Of a DNA stretch of 64,000 nucleotides, positions 46,451-58,921 are shown piece by piece. Position numbers and translations under genes: made by a program. How positions within the stretch are numbered: the first letter of the stretch is position 1; every line of letters begins with the position of its first letter. Origin of the DNA: Pteria penguin (taxonomy: Eukaryota; Mollusca; Bivalvia; Pterioida; Pteriidae); the NCBI GenBank assembly GCA_035048485.1, contig CM068582.1, positions 19,851,570 through 19,915,569 of the forward strand. Direction: 5' to 3'. The notes under the pieces were generated by a model, which did not search any database, was not told the origin of the DNA, and saw nothing but the letters and a program-made list of their open reading frames with translations.

Positions 46451-48006
46451 AAACAGCTGAAGCTTGAATCCATTGTATTAGTGGTACCAAATGCAAGAGT
46501 GCTGTACTTACGAATTTTAACTTATACGGTAAAATATATATAATGAAACTGTTCAAGGTAAAACTTTTAAAGGTAAACTTCCAAAACTTTCAGGAATACT
46601 CCAAAGAATACTTAGTTTATCATTTATATACTTATGATACCTACCTCCGCTACAGGCATTGGACACTGGCACCTTTCAAACTGTAACAGATCCAAATAAT
46701 ATTATCTTTTTAACATTCAAAACTTCTTTCTATCCAAATAGGGAATATACCCTTTACAAAATTAAACAGAAACTCTTTCATTTTAATGCATTTTAAAGAT
46801 ACAATTTGGAAAATACATATGCAAATATCAGAATTTTCAAAATTAGGAATATTTGATTGCCTCAGTTTACTTTTCAAACTAACAAAATGGTAAAATGGCC
46901 AAGTCATAGACTCACTTAGATTTATTTGATGGAGATATTTTTCATTTTAAATAGGATTTTATCATAATGCAATTTTTCCTACGTTATTATTGACAAAGTT
47001 TGTGGGAACTTCATTAATTGTGGCCTTTTTTCCAAAAGAAAAGAGAACTATTTATTTAAAAAGTAGAATTTTCTGACATATTTGACAATATTAGTTCACA
47101 TAACACAGCAATGATGATGATTTTAAATACTGTAAGTATACATAAGTGCAATCAAATTTTAGCACAAAATGCTCAAAAGAGGAGTTGGCAATATTTTCGC
47201 ATTGTCATGAATTGGTGCAATTGTAATATTTGGTAAGTGCAATTCATCCATTAAATCATCACATTCAAAACAGTTTTGTGATAAAATATATTACGTTTAA
47301 ATATCAACATGGAATTGAAATATATGTCACATGTGGGACTATTGATTCGGCTATTATGACACGTTTGCCTTGGACATAACAATATTTTAAGTTTCTTAAC
47401 AAGTATATGTACATGGAGTTGATTAACCGTTGATTAGCTTGGATGACAAGCATCAAGCAAATTACCTTATTTACATTTCATGCAGTGAATCAAATACAAT
47501 TTTAGTTCATTCACGTTTATCTAATAACCTAGATTATAATAAGTAATAAATTTTCTTCTGTTTAAAGAAAGATATATACAAAATAAAACGGCATTCTTTA
47601 ATTTTACGGACCAAGTCATTGTTTTCCTAAGTTGATACGAGATAAAACTGTCGTATCACTGACCACTCTTTGCCTATAACTGCGTAATAGACAGTATTGT
47701 AGAAGCCATCTGCATAGTGCGGGATTACGGTAATTTCTGAACCTTAAACCACACTTTTTACGATTCTTGCATTGGTTTTAATATAATGATATCGACAGTG
47801 TCTGGTAATGCAAACATTTCTAATCGATCGTTACTAAAAGTTTTCTTTATGCTTTACCAAAATAAATTATGAATTTGTTCCTGATTGTTATTTGATAGAC
47901 ATAACTATACAGAACTGAAATTGCTGTGCCTCTTTAATTCTATCATCTCAGTTACTTTTTATCAGTGTAGTTATAAATTAGTGCACTTTGAACAGCACTA
48001 AAATAT
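46451..48006. other. Non-coding stretch, nothing recognised
   Basis: No splice-flanked frames or repeat ends were seen. Confidence 0.4.
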
Positions 48007-48754
48007 GACAAGAAACCGTCAAGGACGGTATGACCGGATTGCAAAGATGCTTTTGTGAGATGTGGATATCCTCCTGTCAGCAACAAAGTCCAAGAAGACT
48101 TGACTACATATTGCCAATGGTACAGTATTCCATAAAGTGAACACAGAAGCAGTGATATTAAGGCAAGGATAAAAAATTTCATGTCGTTGAGCAAGACCTT
48201 ATAAAAGTTAACAAGGTATCTGAGATTCTGTTCACTGAAAAACAGTGTTCACTCACTGAAGCCTGAAGTCGAGTCAAGGTCAAGGTCACCAAGTATGTAT
48301 CAGACGGCCCACAAATGTTTACAATGCGACTAAGTTTCAGGTAGGTTATATTAACAGTAAGCAAGTTCACCCTAAAAGCAAAAACAGTCTGTGTTCACTG
48401 AAGTGTGAAGTCAAAGTCACCACCAAAGTATGTCAGACGAGAAGACCTCATGTATGTCTAAAATCCCACTAAGTTTGAAGTAGGTAAAATTAACAGTACA
48501 TGTAAAAAACAGGTAAAAAACAGTGCGTGTTCACTGAAGCGTAAAGTCAAGGTCAAGGTCACTAAATTTTTGTATTGGTTGGATAGAACATTCAAGTATC
48601 TACAAACCTACCAACTTTGACATAAGTACCCTTTAGGGTATGGTATGAAAGAAACCAAGCTAAACGCAAATGCTAAACGCAAAATGTTGACGCCGTGTGA
48701 ACGGACAGACGGATTTCGCCAATTCATAGACCAAAATTCCTTTGCAATCCGGTC
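48007..48754 (+). mobile_element. Family E element with 15-bp inverted ends GACCGGATTGCAAAG
   Basis: The head ACAAGA is followed by a perfect ACCGTC-AAG-GACGGT hairpin, then GACCGGATTGCAAAG (48032-48046). The exact complement CTTTGCAATCCGGTC ends at 48754 after a GAACGGACAGACGG microsatellite. The body has about three ~150-bp units with GTTCACTGAAG and AAGGTCAAGGTCAC. A family A element begins at the very next base. Confidence 0.85.
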
Positions 48755-50555
48755 AACAAGAGGCCCAAGTGGGCCTATATCGCTCACCTGAGTACCTATA
48801 TTATCAGTCATGCATGAAGGAAGAATTCATTTATTTTTGCATTAATGTGACTAAGTCAACACAGATGTTGAAAATATGTCAAATTTTATTTCAGGCTAGA
48901 ATAAAAAACAACACTTTTTTGCACATCCATTCAGGTGATTTTGATATTAAGCATTTCCTTTGTCTCTGCAAGAAGTCATTCAGGGCATTCAGGGAAAAAG
49001 AATATTGTTAAACGAGGGAACTCTTTTGTGACCTACTCTTGACTATGGTGGCGCCACCTGTAAGGAGGTCTGGACGAAAACAACAGAATTTGAAGAGGAT
49101 CATAAGTGACTTATTTCTACCAAGATTTATTAAAATCCTTCTAACAGTTTTGTAGAAAAAATTGAAAATGTGAAAAACTTATTTAGATGTGTAAAAAAAA
49201 AAAAAAAATTTTGACCACAGCTGGATTTGAACCGCTACTCTCCATATTTCAATTACCAAGTGGTATATGTACCATTGTGAGACCTACTTTTAGACATGGT
49301 GGCATTATCTGTTAACCAATTTGGATGATCCGCACAAAAAACAAAACCTTTGAAAAGGACTATGAGTACTTGCATCCTACCCAGTTTTATCACAATCCTT
49401 CAAGTTGTTCTGTAGATCAAGTTGAAGATATGAAAAATTGTCCCCCCCCCCCCCCCCTTTTCTTGGAAGTCTTAAAAAATTCATAAAAAAATTCAAAAAT
49501 CGAGATATTGAAAAAATTCCTTCACACCAGCATTCCTTACCATAGAAATGATTAAATGAAACCAAATGAATGCATCAATGTTTACTAAAAGAAAATAATA
49601 ACTCTTTAATGCATTAAAATAACAAAGTCCAAAATAAAAATGAAAAAACGTCAAAAATTTGATTTCGGAATGGAACCAAAAATATCAACACTTCTTCCCA
49701 TATGCCTTTATCTCATTCCTATGCAGTCGGTTTGTCGCTGTATGCACCCGATCTGAATAAGAAGTTTGTCAAAGGAGGGTACCCTCTGTGACCTACTTTT
49801 GTCTGTGGTGGTGCCACCTGTTCATGGATCCTGACAAAGATGACCACATTTGTCGGGGACCTTGAGTATTTGATGCATGCCAAGTTTCATTGAATTCCAG
49901 CAAGTGGTTCCGAAGAAAAAGTTCAAACTGTGAAATGTTTACACCAATTATCCCACCCCCCCCTTTTTCTTGAAAGTCTTAAAAAATTCATAAAAAATCC
50001 AAAACATAAAATATTGAAAAATTTTCTTCGCAGTAGTATTTCTTACCATCAAAATGATCAAATTAAACCAAATTAATGCATCAATGTTTACTAAAAGAAA
50101 AAAATACCTCTTTTCTGCATTAAAATTACCAAGTACAAAAAAAAAAACGTCAAAAAAACGTCAAAAATTTGATTTCGGAATGGAACCAAAAATAACAACA
50201 CTTCTTCACACATCCCTCTAGATCATTCCTATGCATTCGGTTTGTCTCTGTATGCCCCCGGTCTGAAGAAGAAGTTTGTCAAAGGAGGGTACCCTCTTTG
50301 ACCTACTTTTGCCTGTGGTGGCGCCACCTGTTGATGAATCTGGACGAAAAACAACAACACTTGTAGGGGACCATGAGTACTACATGCTTATCAAGTTTCA
50401 TCAAATTCTGTTCAGTGGTTCTGGAGAAGAAGTCGAAAATGTGAAAAGTTAACGACGGACGACGGACGACGGACGACAGACGACGGACGGACGACGGACG
50501 ACGGACGGTGATTGATCACAATAGCTCACTTGAGCCTTTGGCTCAGGTGAGCTAA
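48755..50555 (+). mobile_element. Long, young family A element
   Basis: Near-identical to 28311-30186, with complete head and tail. It carries a 17-base C-run near 49442 and three tail repeats of GACGGAC type. Inserted exactly at the end of the family E element. Confidence 0.9.
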
Positions 50556-50596
50556 CAAAAACTGCTCAAATAAGTATAAGTACAGTATGCTTTTCT

Positions 50597-51035
50597 AACA
50601 AGAGCAACACCTAGCGTGGCATAATACGCCAGTCGCTTAGTTTGAAGGTTTGAAATTAGAAAGTATGGAAACATTTCCCCTTTGGCAACAATTCTGTGAA
50701 ATACTATTCAAATCCATGCAATGGGTTAAAAATTCCAGTCCAGGTAAAGATTCACTCATCATATGCACTATGACCTTGTCCTTGCAGATATGACCTTAGT
50801 TCAAGGTTATGACACACCCTTCAGTCCTGAGCAACAATTCTGTGAAATATTATTCAATCCATACAAGGGGTAAAAAGTTATGGACCAAATATTTACCCAT
50901 TATTTGCAGTGTGACCTTGACCTTGCAGTTCAAGGTCAAGACATACCTTTGCATCCTGGTCAACAATGCTGTGAAATATTATACAAATAAATATTAGGGG
51001 TAAAGAGGTATGGCCCAAAGATTTAACCATCATAT
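50597..51035 (+). repeat. Family B head followed by TGACCTTG-rich units
   Basis: The head AACAAGAGCAACACCTAGC and GGCATAATACGCC hairpin are present. The body moves into ACACACCCTT, CAACAATTCTGTGAAATATT and TGACCTTGACCTTG units. No matching GACGGGCG tail was found, so it is truncated. Confidence 0.65.
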
Positions 51036-51146
51036 GCATTGAAGTGTTAAATCCAGGGTTGAAAAAGGGCACACAATTTTTTGGGGGGAAAAAGGGCACT
51101 TGATTACACAGGATGCTGTGATGAAGGTATTTTTTTTTTTTACAGT

Positions 51147-51427
51147 ACACCATTTGCTACCATAACAATTGATATATTTTAAATCAAAGTACTGAATGTA
51201 CTGTTACGAATTGGTATTGTTTCAATATATCTAAAGAAATAATACAAATCAAGACAATTTAACATAAAAATACTTTGAAGTAAAGTATACTTTTGTGTAC
51301 CTTTTTTCCCACAAGTTTTCATTATAATATACCTATTGTTCTTATGGATTACTGATTTTGAATATTGATCATTGGATTCACACTGTATGTGCTGCAGATC
51401 AGTAACCATGTTCAATGGAATAAATGC
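51147..51427 (+). repeat. 281-bp tandem duplication, unit 1 (uninterrupted)
   Basis: Runs from ACACCATTTGCTACC to GGAATAAATGC. Unit 2 is 51428-51549 plus 58168-58314, split by the pogo-like element. Unit 1 thus supplies the empty site. Confidence 0.9.
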
Positions 51428-52385
51428 ACACCATTTGCTACCATAACAATTGATATATTTTAAATCAAAGTACTGAAAGTACTGTTACGAATTGGTATTG
51501 CTTCAATATATCTGAAGAAATAATACCAAGAAAATTTAACATAGAGATACAGTGGATTCCGTTTAATCTGATAGTCTATTTGCGTGAATAAAATATCAGA
51601 TAAAGCGGGCTATCAGATTAGACGAAATTGCGAAAGTTGATGCTTTATGTTGTGTAACATGTCATAGATGTCTACTCATATGGACGTTTGATAGCGGTTG
51701 TTTTCATTTAGAGATATACGACTGCTTACATGGTGTTAAAGCACCTAAAACCGTCAATCAAACCTACAAGGTGTGAGATATGTCTATTGTCTGTATACTG
51801 TCTGCTTTGCGTTATAAATGACCAAGGCCATTACAGTTCTACGGAGTGCTATTCAAAAAGAATACAATAGAAGACTTGCGATGTGTTTATTTAGCAATGA
51901 TTTCTGATTTGCAAAGTGTACGAGTGATCTAACCTTAATTGGTTAATTGATAGTTACGCAGCAAGTGAAATTATTTGACCGTAACGGCACGATCATCGTC
52001 AGCGTGGCTTACTATCATAAGAATGTTAGATTAATTTAAGAATTGTATTTAAATTAGACTATGTCTGCTTATAACACTTGATTCATTCATTCTTTATTAT
52101 ATCTTCACCAACATGGGCGATACCCGTGTACAGTTCGCGTAATTTATGTGGACGCGCATGTTCATTCTTACGTGAAAACAAGAGGCCCAAGTGGGCCTAT
52201 ATCGCTCACCTGAGTACCTAGATTATCAGTCATGCATGAAGGAAGAATTCATTTATTTTTGCATTAATGTGACTAAGTCAACAAAGATGTTGAAAATATG
52301 TCAAATTTTATTTCAGGCTAGAATAAAAAACAACAGTTTTTTGCACATCCATTTAGGTGATTTTGATATTAACCCTTTAGCTGCT

Positions 52386-52446
52386 ATACGCGACAACTGT
52401 CGCGCCACGCGTGCCGGTCTTGTATTGCTAAACGCGACAATTGTCG
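52386..52446. promoter_or_regulatory. Twin CGACAA palindromes near the piggyBac 5' end
   Basis: GCGACAACTGTCGC (52390-52403) and CGACAATTGTCG (52435-52446) are near-identical palindromes 45 bp apart, 17 bp inside the terminus. Their position suggests transposase-binding or hairpin sites; this is inference. Confidence 0.5.
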
Positions 52447-52644
52447 TTTTCACACCTGGATGATTGCCAGCTATGTTTACAATTCAGGGACTTCAAGGTA
52501 TGACGGGCTGAATCGTAAAATGACTTCTGATTGGATGCCTTCACCTTCCATTTGGGTCGTTTCTAGGTTTTACTTCACATGACAATGAAAAAAACCGGAT
52601 ACAAACTAGCATGACGTGATGTCTATTTTTGAACTAATGTAACA

Positions 52645-54464
52645 ATGGCGGATATAGATTGGAGTGATGAAGATGAAGTTCGAGAGTTCTTTATGGATGA
52701 TAGCAATGAAGGAGATGACTTTGAAGGCTTTAATCCAACGGACATAAATCAGATCTTAGCTTCTGTATCTTTAGAGAACTTTGTTCCCCAGAATGATCGT
52801 GATATTGAGGAAGATTTGGCGTCAGGCTGGGTCGGGAAGATGCACCCCCTCTGATTGCACCGTTCACTGGAGATTCGAAATTGTTGATCGACATGGACAC
52901 ATCTCATCCGATTAACTTCATGAAATTATTCATAGATGATGGATTCATTCAAACCACGGTAACAGAAACAAACAGATACGCTGAATTGAAATTAGCAGAA
53001 GAGAATATACGCACACACAGTCGGATACAAAAATGGCGACCTGTCGATCTCCAGGAAATGAAAGTTTTCTTTGGACTGCTAATAGCTATGGGATTAGTGC
53101 AAAAGAACAACATTCAAGATTACTGGTCAGTGGAAAATATAGACGAGACTCCCTTTTTTGGCAAAACTATGTCAAGAGATCGATTTTTATTGATACTCAG
53201 TAATTTTCACCTGAATGACAATGCGCATCACATTCCGCGTGGACAGGTGGGCTTTGATCCCTTATTCAAGTTGCGCCCTTTCATTACGAAGTTACAGTGT
53301 GCTTTTTTGGACGTGTATCAACCTGAGAAAGAACTGAGTTTTGATGAAGCCACATGCCCTTGGAAAGGGAGACTTAGATTCAAGGTTTACAACCCAGCAA
53401 AACCGAACAAATTTGGGATAAAGATGTATCAGGTGTGCGAGGCAACCTCCGGCTACACAATTGGATTTGACGTTTATACTGGATCAAACCCTTGTGTTGA
53501 CTATGCTGATATTGTTGGAATACATGAGGACTGTATCCTTACCACTAAAACTGTTGTTGGTCTGCTTGCCAGGTGTGGATTATTAGACAAAGGACACCAT
53601 GTCTACATGGACAATTATTACACATCACCTGAGCTTTTCAAGGAGTTGGAGATGTTGAATACATTTGCATGTGGAACCCTATGCAAAAACAGAAAAGGAG
53701 TACCTGAGGCTATCAAACAAAAGTGCAGGATGAAACAAGGAGAGACTATCTTTCGACGGAATGATAATCTATTGGCTGTGAAGTTTCACGACAAACGAAA
53801 TGTTTACATGCTGTCTACTATCCACGAGGCTACTATGGCAATATTGACAAAGCGTAACCCGGTTACAAATGAACAGATATTCAAACCTACTTGCATATTT
53901 GACTACATTCATCTTATGGGAGGAGTTGATTTATCAGACCAGATGAACCAGTATTATTCATGTCTCAGAAAGTCTTTGAAGTGGTATAAAAAACTTTTTT
54001 TCCACCTATTCAACCTTGCCATAGTAAATGCGTACCTATTATATCAGAAATTTTCACCTGAAGAGAAAACAATGGACAATCAAACCTTCCGACTACAGCT
54101 TGCAAAAGCACTATTCTCAGAAGCTCCTGATGCACCTAAACCACAAAGTAGAGGTAGAAAGCACAAATTGGATGACAAGCCTGCTCGTTTGATTGAGAGA
54201 CACTTTCCTGCTGCTATCTTACCTGCTCCAGGTGCAAAACGGAAACGACCTTGTCGCGACTGTCAGGCTTGTAATCCATCACAGAAAAGAAGGGATGGAC
54301 ATAAAAGAAAACAGACATCTTACTGGTGCCCAGACTGTAAAAAAGCGCTGTGTGTTCCCGACTGTTTTAGGATATATCATACCTTGAGTAATTACAGAGC
54401 TTACCTGTTACCTGGAGGTTGTGGTTCCGAAACCACCAGCTATTCCGACTCGAATAGTGATTAA
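52645..54464 (+). pseudogene. piggyBac transposase with one frameshift
   Basis: The first frame (52645-52854) gives an acidic N-terminus (DWSDEDEVREFFMDDSNEGDD). The second (open through 52881-54464) gives the DDE_Tnp_1_7 core. Counting from the Met at 52881, the catalytic Asp candidates are D155 (SFDEATCPWKGR), D244 (VYMDNYYTS) and D350 (LMGGVDLSDQM). The C-terminal cysteine-rich domain keeps C458, C461, C464, C483, C486, C491, C495 and H500. The core is PGBD-like. The frames differ by one base in the GC-rich stretch 52826-52850; no other lesion was seen. It is either a recently inactivated copy or a base error. It cuts and pastes DNA at TTAA. Confidence 0.9.
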
Positions 54465-57400
54465 ATGATAATCACTGATATTTTCATGAAGTGTTTTCAG
54501 TGAAGTAACATGAATTACTCAGTTACTATGAAGAATATTTCAACTTCTGAAGTGTAAAATTTGTGATTTTAGAGGGATTTTACCTGTGCGAAAGTTGTGT
54601 CTAATTATCATCAGTAACAAAAAATTTTGATGTAATTTTCACTTTATGTTATTCTTTGATGAATTGCTATACATATTTATGATTTTATGCAAAACACTTA
54701 TGATATTTTAATGCCAAAATGATGATACTAAGAAATTTTGCTTGTAATTTACCTTTGAGCATACATGTGCAGGTAAAATTGACATGAAAATGAAAAAAAA
54801 TTCAATAGAATTAAAGTTTGATTCAAACTCAATATTTTTTGTTCTTGTCTTCTTTATGAAATGTTGATGGTTTCCAAGATATAATGCAATGAAATGATGC
54901 ACATGGAATTTCTGAAAATGCACAAAACAATTCAGCACTAGCAGACTAAGAGCTAAAAATCTATGTAGCAGCCTAAGGGTTAAGCATTTCCTTTGTCTCT
55001 GCAAGAAGTCATTCAGGGCAACAAGTTAGTCATTTTCTTTAGGTGGGGCCTTTTGTTGACTGATTTCAAGTCTGGGTCATGAACAACAATTGTTTCAAAT
55101 ATTGTCCACATCTAACTTAAAATTGCCTAATTTCATATGTTGAGTGTTGAGAAACATCTAAAAACTTATTTAGATGTGTAAAGAAATGAAAAAAAAATTT
55201 TGACCACAGCTGGATTTGAACCTCCATATTTCAATTACCAAGAGGTATATGTACCATTGTGAGAACTGCTTTTTAGACATGGTGGCATTATCTGTTAACC
55301 AATTTGGATGAAATTTACCAAATTGATAGAGGACTTTTAGTACTTCATGTATTCCATGTTTCATTAAAATCTTTCATGTGGTATAACAGCAGAAGTGAAA
55401 AATGTGATTGAATTGTTCCTATACACCCTCATTTGGAAGTCTTAAAATATTCATAGAAAATCCAAAAATTGAGATATTGACAAAATTCTTTCAAAGTAAC
55501 AATCCTTACCATAATTATGATCACAATAGTCCATAAGAAATCATCATTATCAATTAACTAGGAAATATGACACTTTTTTCTGCATTGAATCACCAAGTCC
55601 AAAGAAATGTCGAAAAAAATTCTAAAATTTGATTTTGGAAGGGAACCAAAATGACAATACATCTTCACTCATCCCTCTAGATCATTTCTATGCATTCTGT
55701 TTGTCTCTGTATACAGCCCGTATGAAAAAGAATATTGTTAAACGAGGGAACTCTTTTGTGACCTACTCTTGACTATGGTGGCGCCACCTGTAAAGAGGTC
55801 TGGACGAAAACAACAGAATTTGGATCATAAGTGACTTATTTCTACCAAGATTTATTAAAATCCTTCAAACAGTTTTGTAGAAAAAGTTGAAAATGTGAAA
55901 AATGGCCAAACCCCCCCCCCCCCCTTTTTTTTTTTGGAAGTCTTAAACGTAAAATTCTTAATTTCATATGTTGAGTGTTGAGAAACATCTAAAAACTTAT
56001 TTAGATGTGTAAAAAAAAAAAATTTTTTTGACCACAGCTGGATTTGAACCGCTACTATATATGTACCATTGTGAGACCTACTTTTAGACATGGTGGCATT
56101 ATCTGTTAACCAATTTGGATGATCCGCACAAAAAACAAAACCTTTGAAAAGGACTATGAGTACTTGCATCCTACCCAGTTTTATCACAATCCTTCAAGTT
56201 GTTCTGTAGATCAAGTTGAAGATATGAGAAATTGTCCCCCCCCCCCCTTTTCTTGGAAGTCTTAAAAAATTCATAAAAAATTCAAAAATCAAGATATTGA
56301 AAAAATTCCTTCACACCAGCATTCCTTACCATAGAAATGATTAAATGAAACCAAATGCATGCATCAATGTTTACTAAAAGAAAATAATAACTCTTTAATG
56401 CATTAAAATAACAAAGTCCAAAATAAAAATGAAAAAACGTCAAAAATTTGATTTCGGAATGGAACCAAAAATATCAACACTTCTTCCCATATGCCTCTAA
56501 ATCATTCCTATGCAGTCGGTTTGTCGCTGTATGCACCTGATCTGAATAAGAAGTTTGTCAAAGGAGGGTACCCTCTGTGACCTACTTTTGTCTGTGGTGG
56601 TGCCACCTGTTCATGGATCCTGACAAAGATGACCACATTTATCGGGGACCTTGAGTATTTGATGCATGCCAAGTTTCATTGAATTCCAGAAAGTGGTTCC
56701 GAAGAAAAAGTTCAAACTGTGAAATGTTTACACCAATTATCCCCCCTCCCCCTTTTTCTTGAAAGTCTTAAAAAATTCATAAAAAATCCAAAACATAAAA
56801 TATTGAAAAGTTTTCTTCGCAGTAGTATTTCTTACCATCAAAATGATCAAATTAAACCAAATTAATGCATCAATGTTTACTAAAAGAAAAAAATACCTCT
56901 TTTCTGCATTAAAACTACCAAGTACAAAAAAACGTCAAAAAAACGTCAAAAATTTGATTTCGGAATGGAACCAAAAATAACAACACTTCTTCACACATCC
57001 CTCTAGATCATTCCTATGCATTTGGTTTGTCTCTGTATGCCCCCGGTCTGAAGAAGAAGTTTGTCAAAGGAGGGTACCCTCTTTGACCTACTTTTGCCTG
57101 TGGTGGCGCCACCTGTTGATGAATCCGGACGAAAAACAACAACACTTGTAGGGGACCATGAGTACTACATGCTTATCAAGTTTCATCAAATTCTGTTCAG
57201 TGGTTCTGGAGAAGAAGTCGAAAATGTGAAAAGTTAACGACGGACGACGGACGACGGACGGTGATTGATCACAATAGCTCACTTGAGCCTTTGGCTCAGG
57301 TGAGCTAAAAAATTGAACCGGTCGTTTGGGACGAGGGTTTAGCTACTAGTCCGGCCGCAATAGTTAAGAAATTTGAAGTCTATGCGAGTTTGATCGTAAA

Positions 57401-58314
57401 TAAAGTGAATGAGAGAAAAGCGTTGATATCACACGATGAATAAAGACTGGTCATTCCGTGTCGCTTTTGATGATAATATACGTAACTTGATCTCATTGTG
57501 ATAGAAATACGGCAAAGCAAATTCAATTGACAACATCAACGATGAAATGACAGGTTAATTGAGGAGGTACACAAAAGGCAAATCACTAAACATCAAAACA
57601 AAATCATATACACGTGCTAAGCAATATCGATTGCGTCTCGCGGTCTTGCTGTTTCATTACGAAATTGACATTATTTTTTTTATTATATCCCCTTTTTAAT
57701 TTTTAGGTGCGTATTATACTCGAGTACGTATCATATTCGAGTATTTGCGGTGCATCTACTCTCAATTTCGGTCATCAACATATTTCATTAATTACGAATG
57801 ACGCCACAACGATCACTAATTAAACCTGTACAGGTACTTCAATGAGATGTCAATAGTTGTGTACACAAACAATCAATTATTATTCCTTAGTCGTCATCGT
57901 ATTGCCGTAGGTGTTGTTATATGCCTATGTTGTCACAGCTGGGTGGTTTCACAACAATATCAGGCCTTAAAATAGACTAAACTCGGGCTGAAATATTTTA
58001 TCAACGGTAAATTTGCTATCAGATAAACCGAAAACTTGGACTTTTTACTATCAGATAAAAAAGACAAATTATTACAGAAATACATAGAAACTGTTTGGTG
58101 TTTTAATATCATATCAGATAAAACGAAATATCAGATAATACGATATCAGATAAAATGGAGTCCACTGTACTTTGAAGTATACTTTTGTGCACCTTTTTTC
58201 CCCACAAGTTTTCATTATAATGTACTTATTGTTCTTATGGATTACTGAATATTGATCACTGGATGCACACTGTATGTGCTGCAGATCAATAACCATGTTC
58301 AATGGAATAAATGC

Positions 58315-58921
58315 ACTTCCAGCAACAAAACTGATTCACACAAGAAGACATTAGAGACAGAGTATGCTCAACAAAATTTGATTTATTCACAAAAATATTT
58401 GTATATACGGGGTTGTCTTTGTGGCTTGACATTATGTGCCACATGCTATGAATGCTAGGGAATGCTGTCATATCGATCTTAAATGCTACATGTTTATTAC
58501 TACCCCTTAAATGAACATCTTTTAATAGAGGTTCATGTGCCTTAATGGTCATTGCAACCTGCTTGACATGATATTCAATGTATTTTGATATGAGCTGCAA
58601 TAGGATATAAAGTTTATGGGTGGGGATTGCAACCATTTTCAAGTTATAAGACCATTCATAAAACATTTAATGACTATAATTTATCAGTTATAAAGCAGTC
58701 ATTCTATGCAAAAAAAGTGAAAATTCCATGATAAGTCTTTAGAAATTGAACTCAGTCAAGACACAAAGTATCAAGTGATTCATCAAATGAAAGGGGTGGG
58801 GTGACTAGAGGGATTTAATATACAACTTGTTATGTCATAAAGAATAATAAAATACATGGTTCAGGCGTGTGAATCTGAACATTTCTTGGATAAAGGAACT
58901 GACTGACTCATGTGATCCAAA
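58315..58921. other. Non-coding stretch, nothing recognised
   Basis: Short frames without motifs or splice context. Confidence 0.4.

Larger units (their letters stand above)
52373..54979 (+). mobile_element. piggyBac-type DNA transposon, 2,607 bp, near-intact
   Basis: Flanked by TTAA on both sides (52369-52372, 54980-54983). Ends CCCTTTAGCTGC and, inverted, CCCTTAGGCTGC match at 10 of 12 bases. The site without insertion (TTTTGATATTAAGCATTTCC) is seen at about 28498, 48950 and 26055. The 5' region contains two palindromes around CGACAA. The transposase gene occupies 52645-54464. The 3' untranslated part (54465-54979) is non-coding. Confidence 0.95.
52177..57310 (+). mobile_element. Family A element nested in the pogo-like element
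   Basis: The head AACAAGAG plus GGCCCAAGTGGGCC is at 52177, and the tail CTCAGGTGAGCTAAAAAA is at about 57310. Without the piggyBac it is about 2.5 kb, the longest family A copy here, with extra internal modules. It matches other copies on both sides of the piggyBac. Confidence 0.9.
51550..58167. mobile_element. TA-flanked pogo-like element, ~1.5 kb without its nested insertions
   Basis: Ends start CAGTGGATTCCGTTTAATC and CAGTGGACTCCATTTTATC, inverted over 24 bases with three mismatches. TA stands at both borders (51548-51549, 58168-58169), and unit 1 of the host tandem repeat has a single TA at that spot. Subterminal regions carry many TATCAGATAAA words in both orientations. No transposase was seen in the 51.55-52.18 and 57.31-58.17 kb parts. 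CAGTG ends and TA target fit pogo/Tigger-type elements. Confidence 0.85.

Noticed and set aside
47952..48194. An 80-residue protein with signal-peptide-like start on the minus strand
   Set aside because: It overlaps the head of the family E repeat element.
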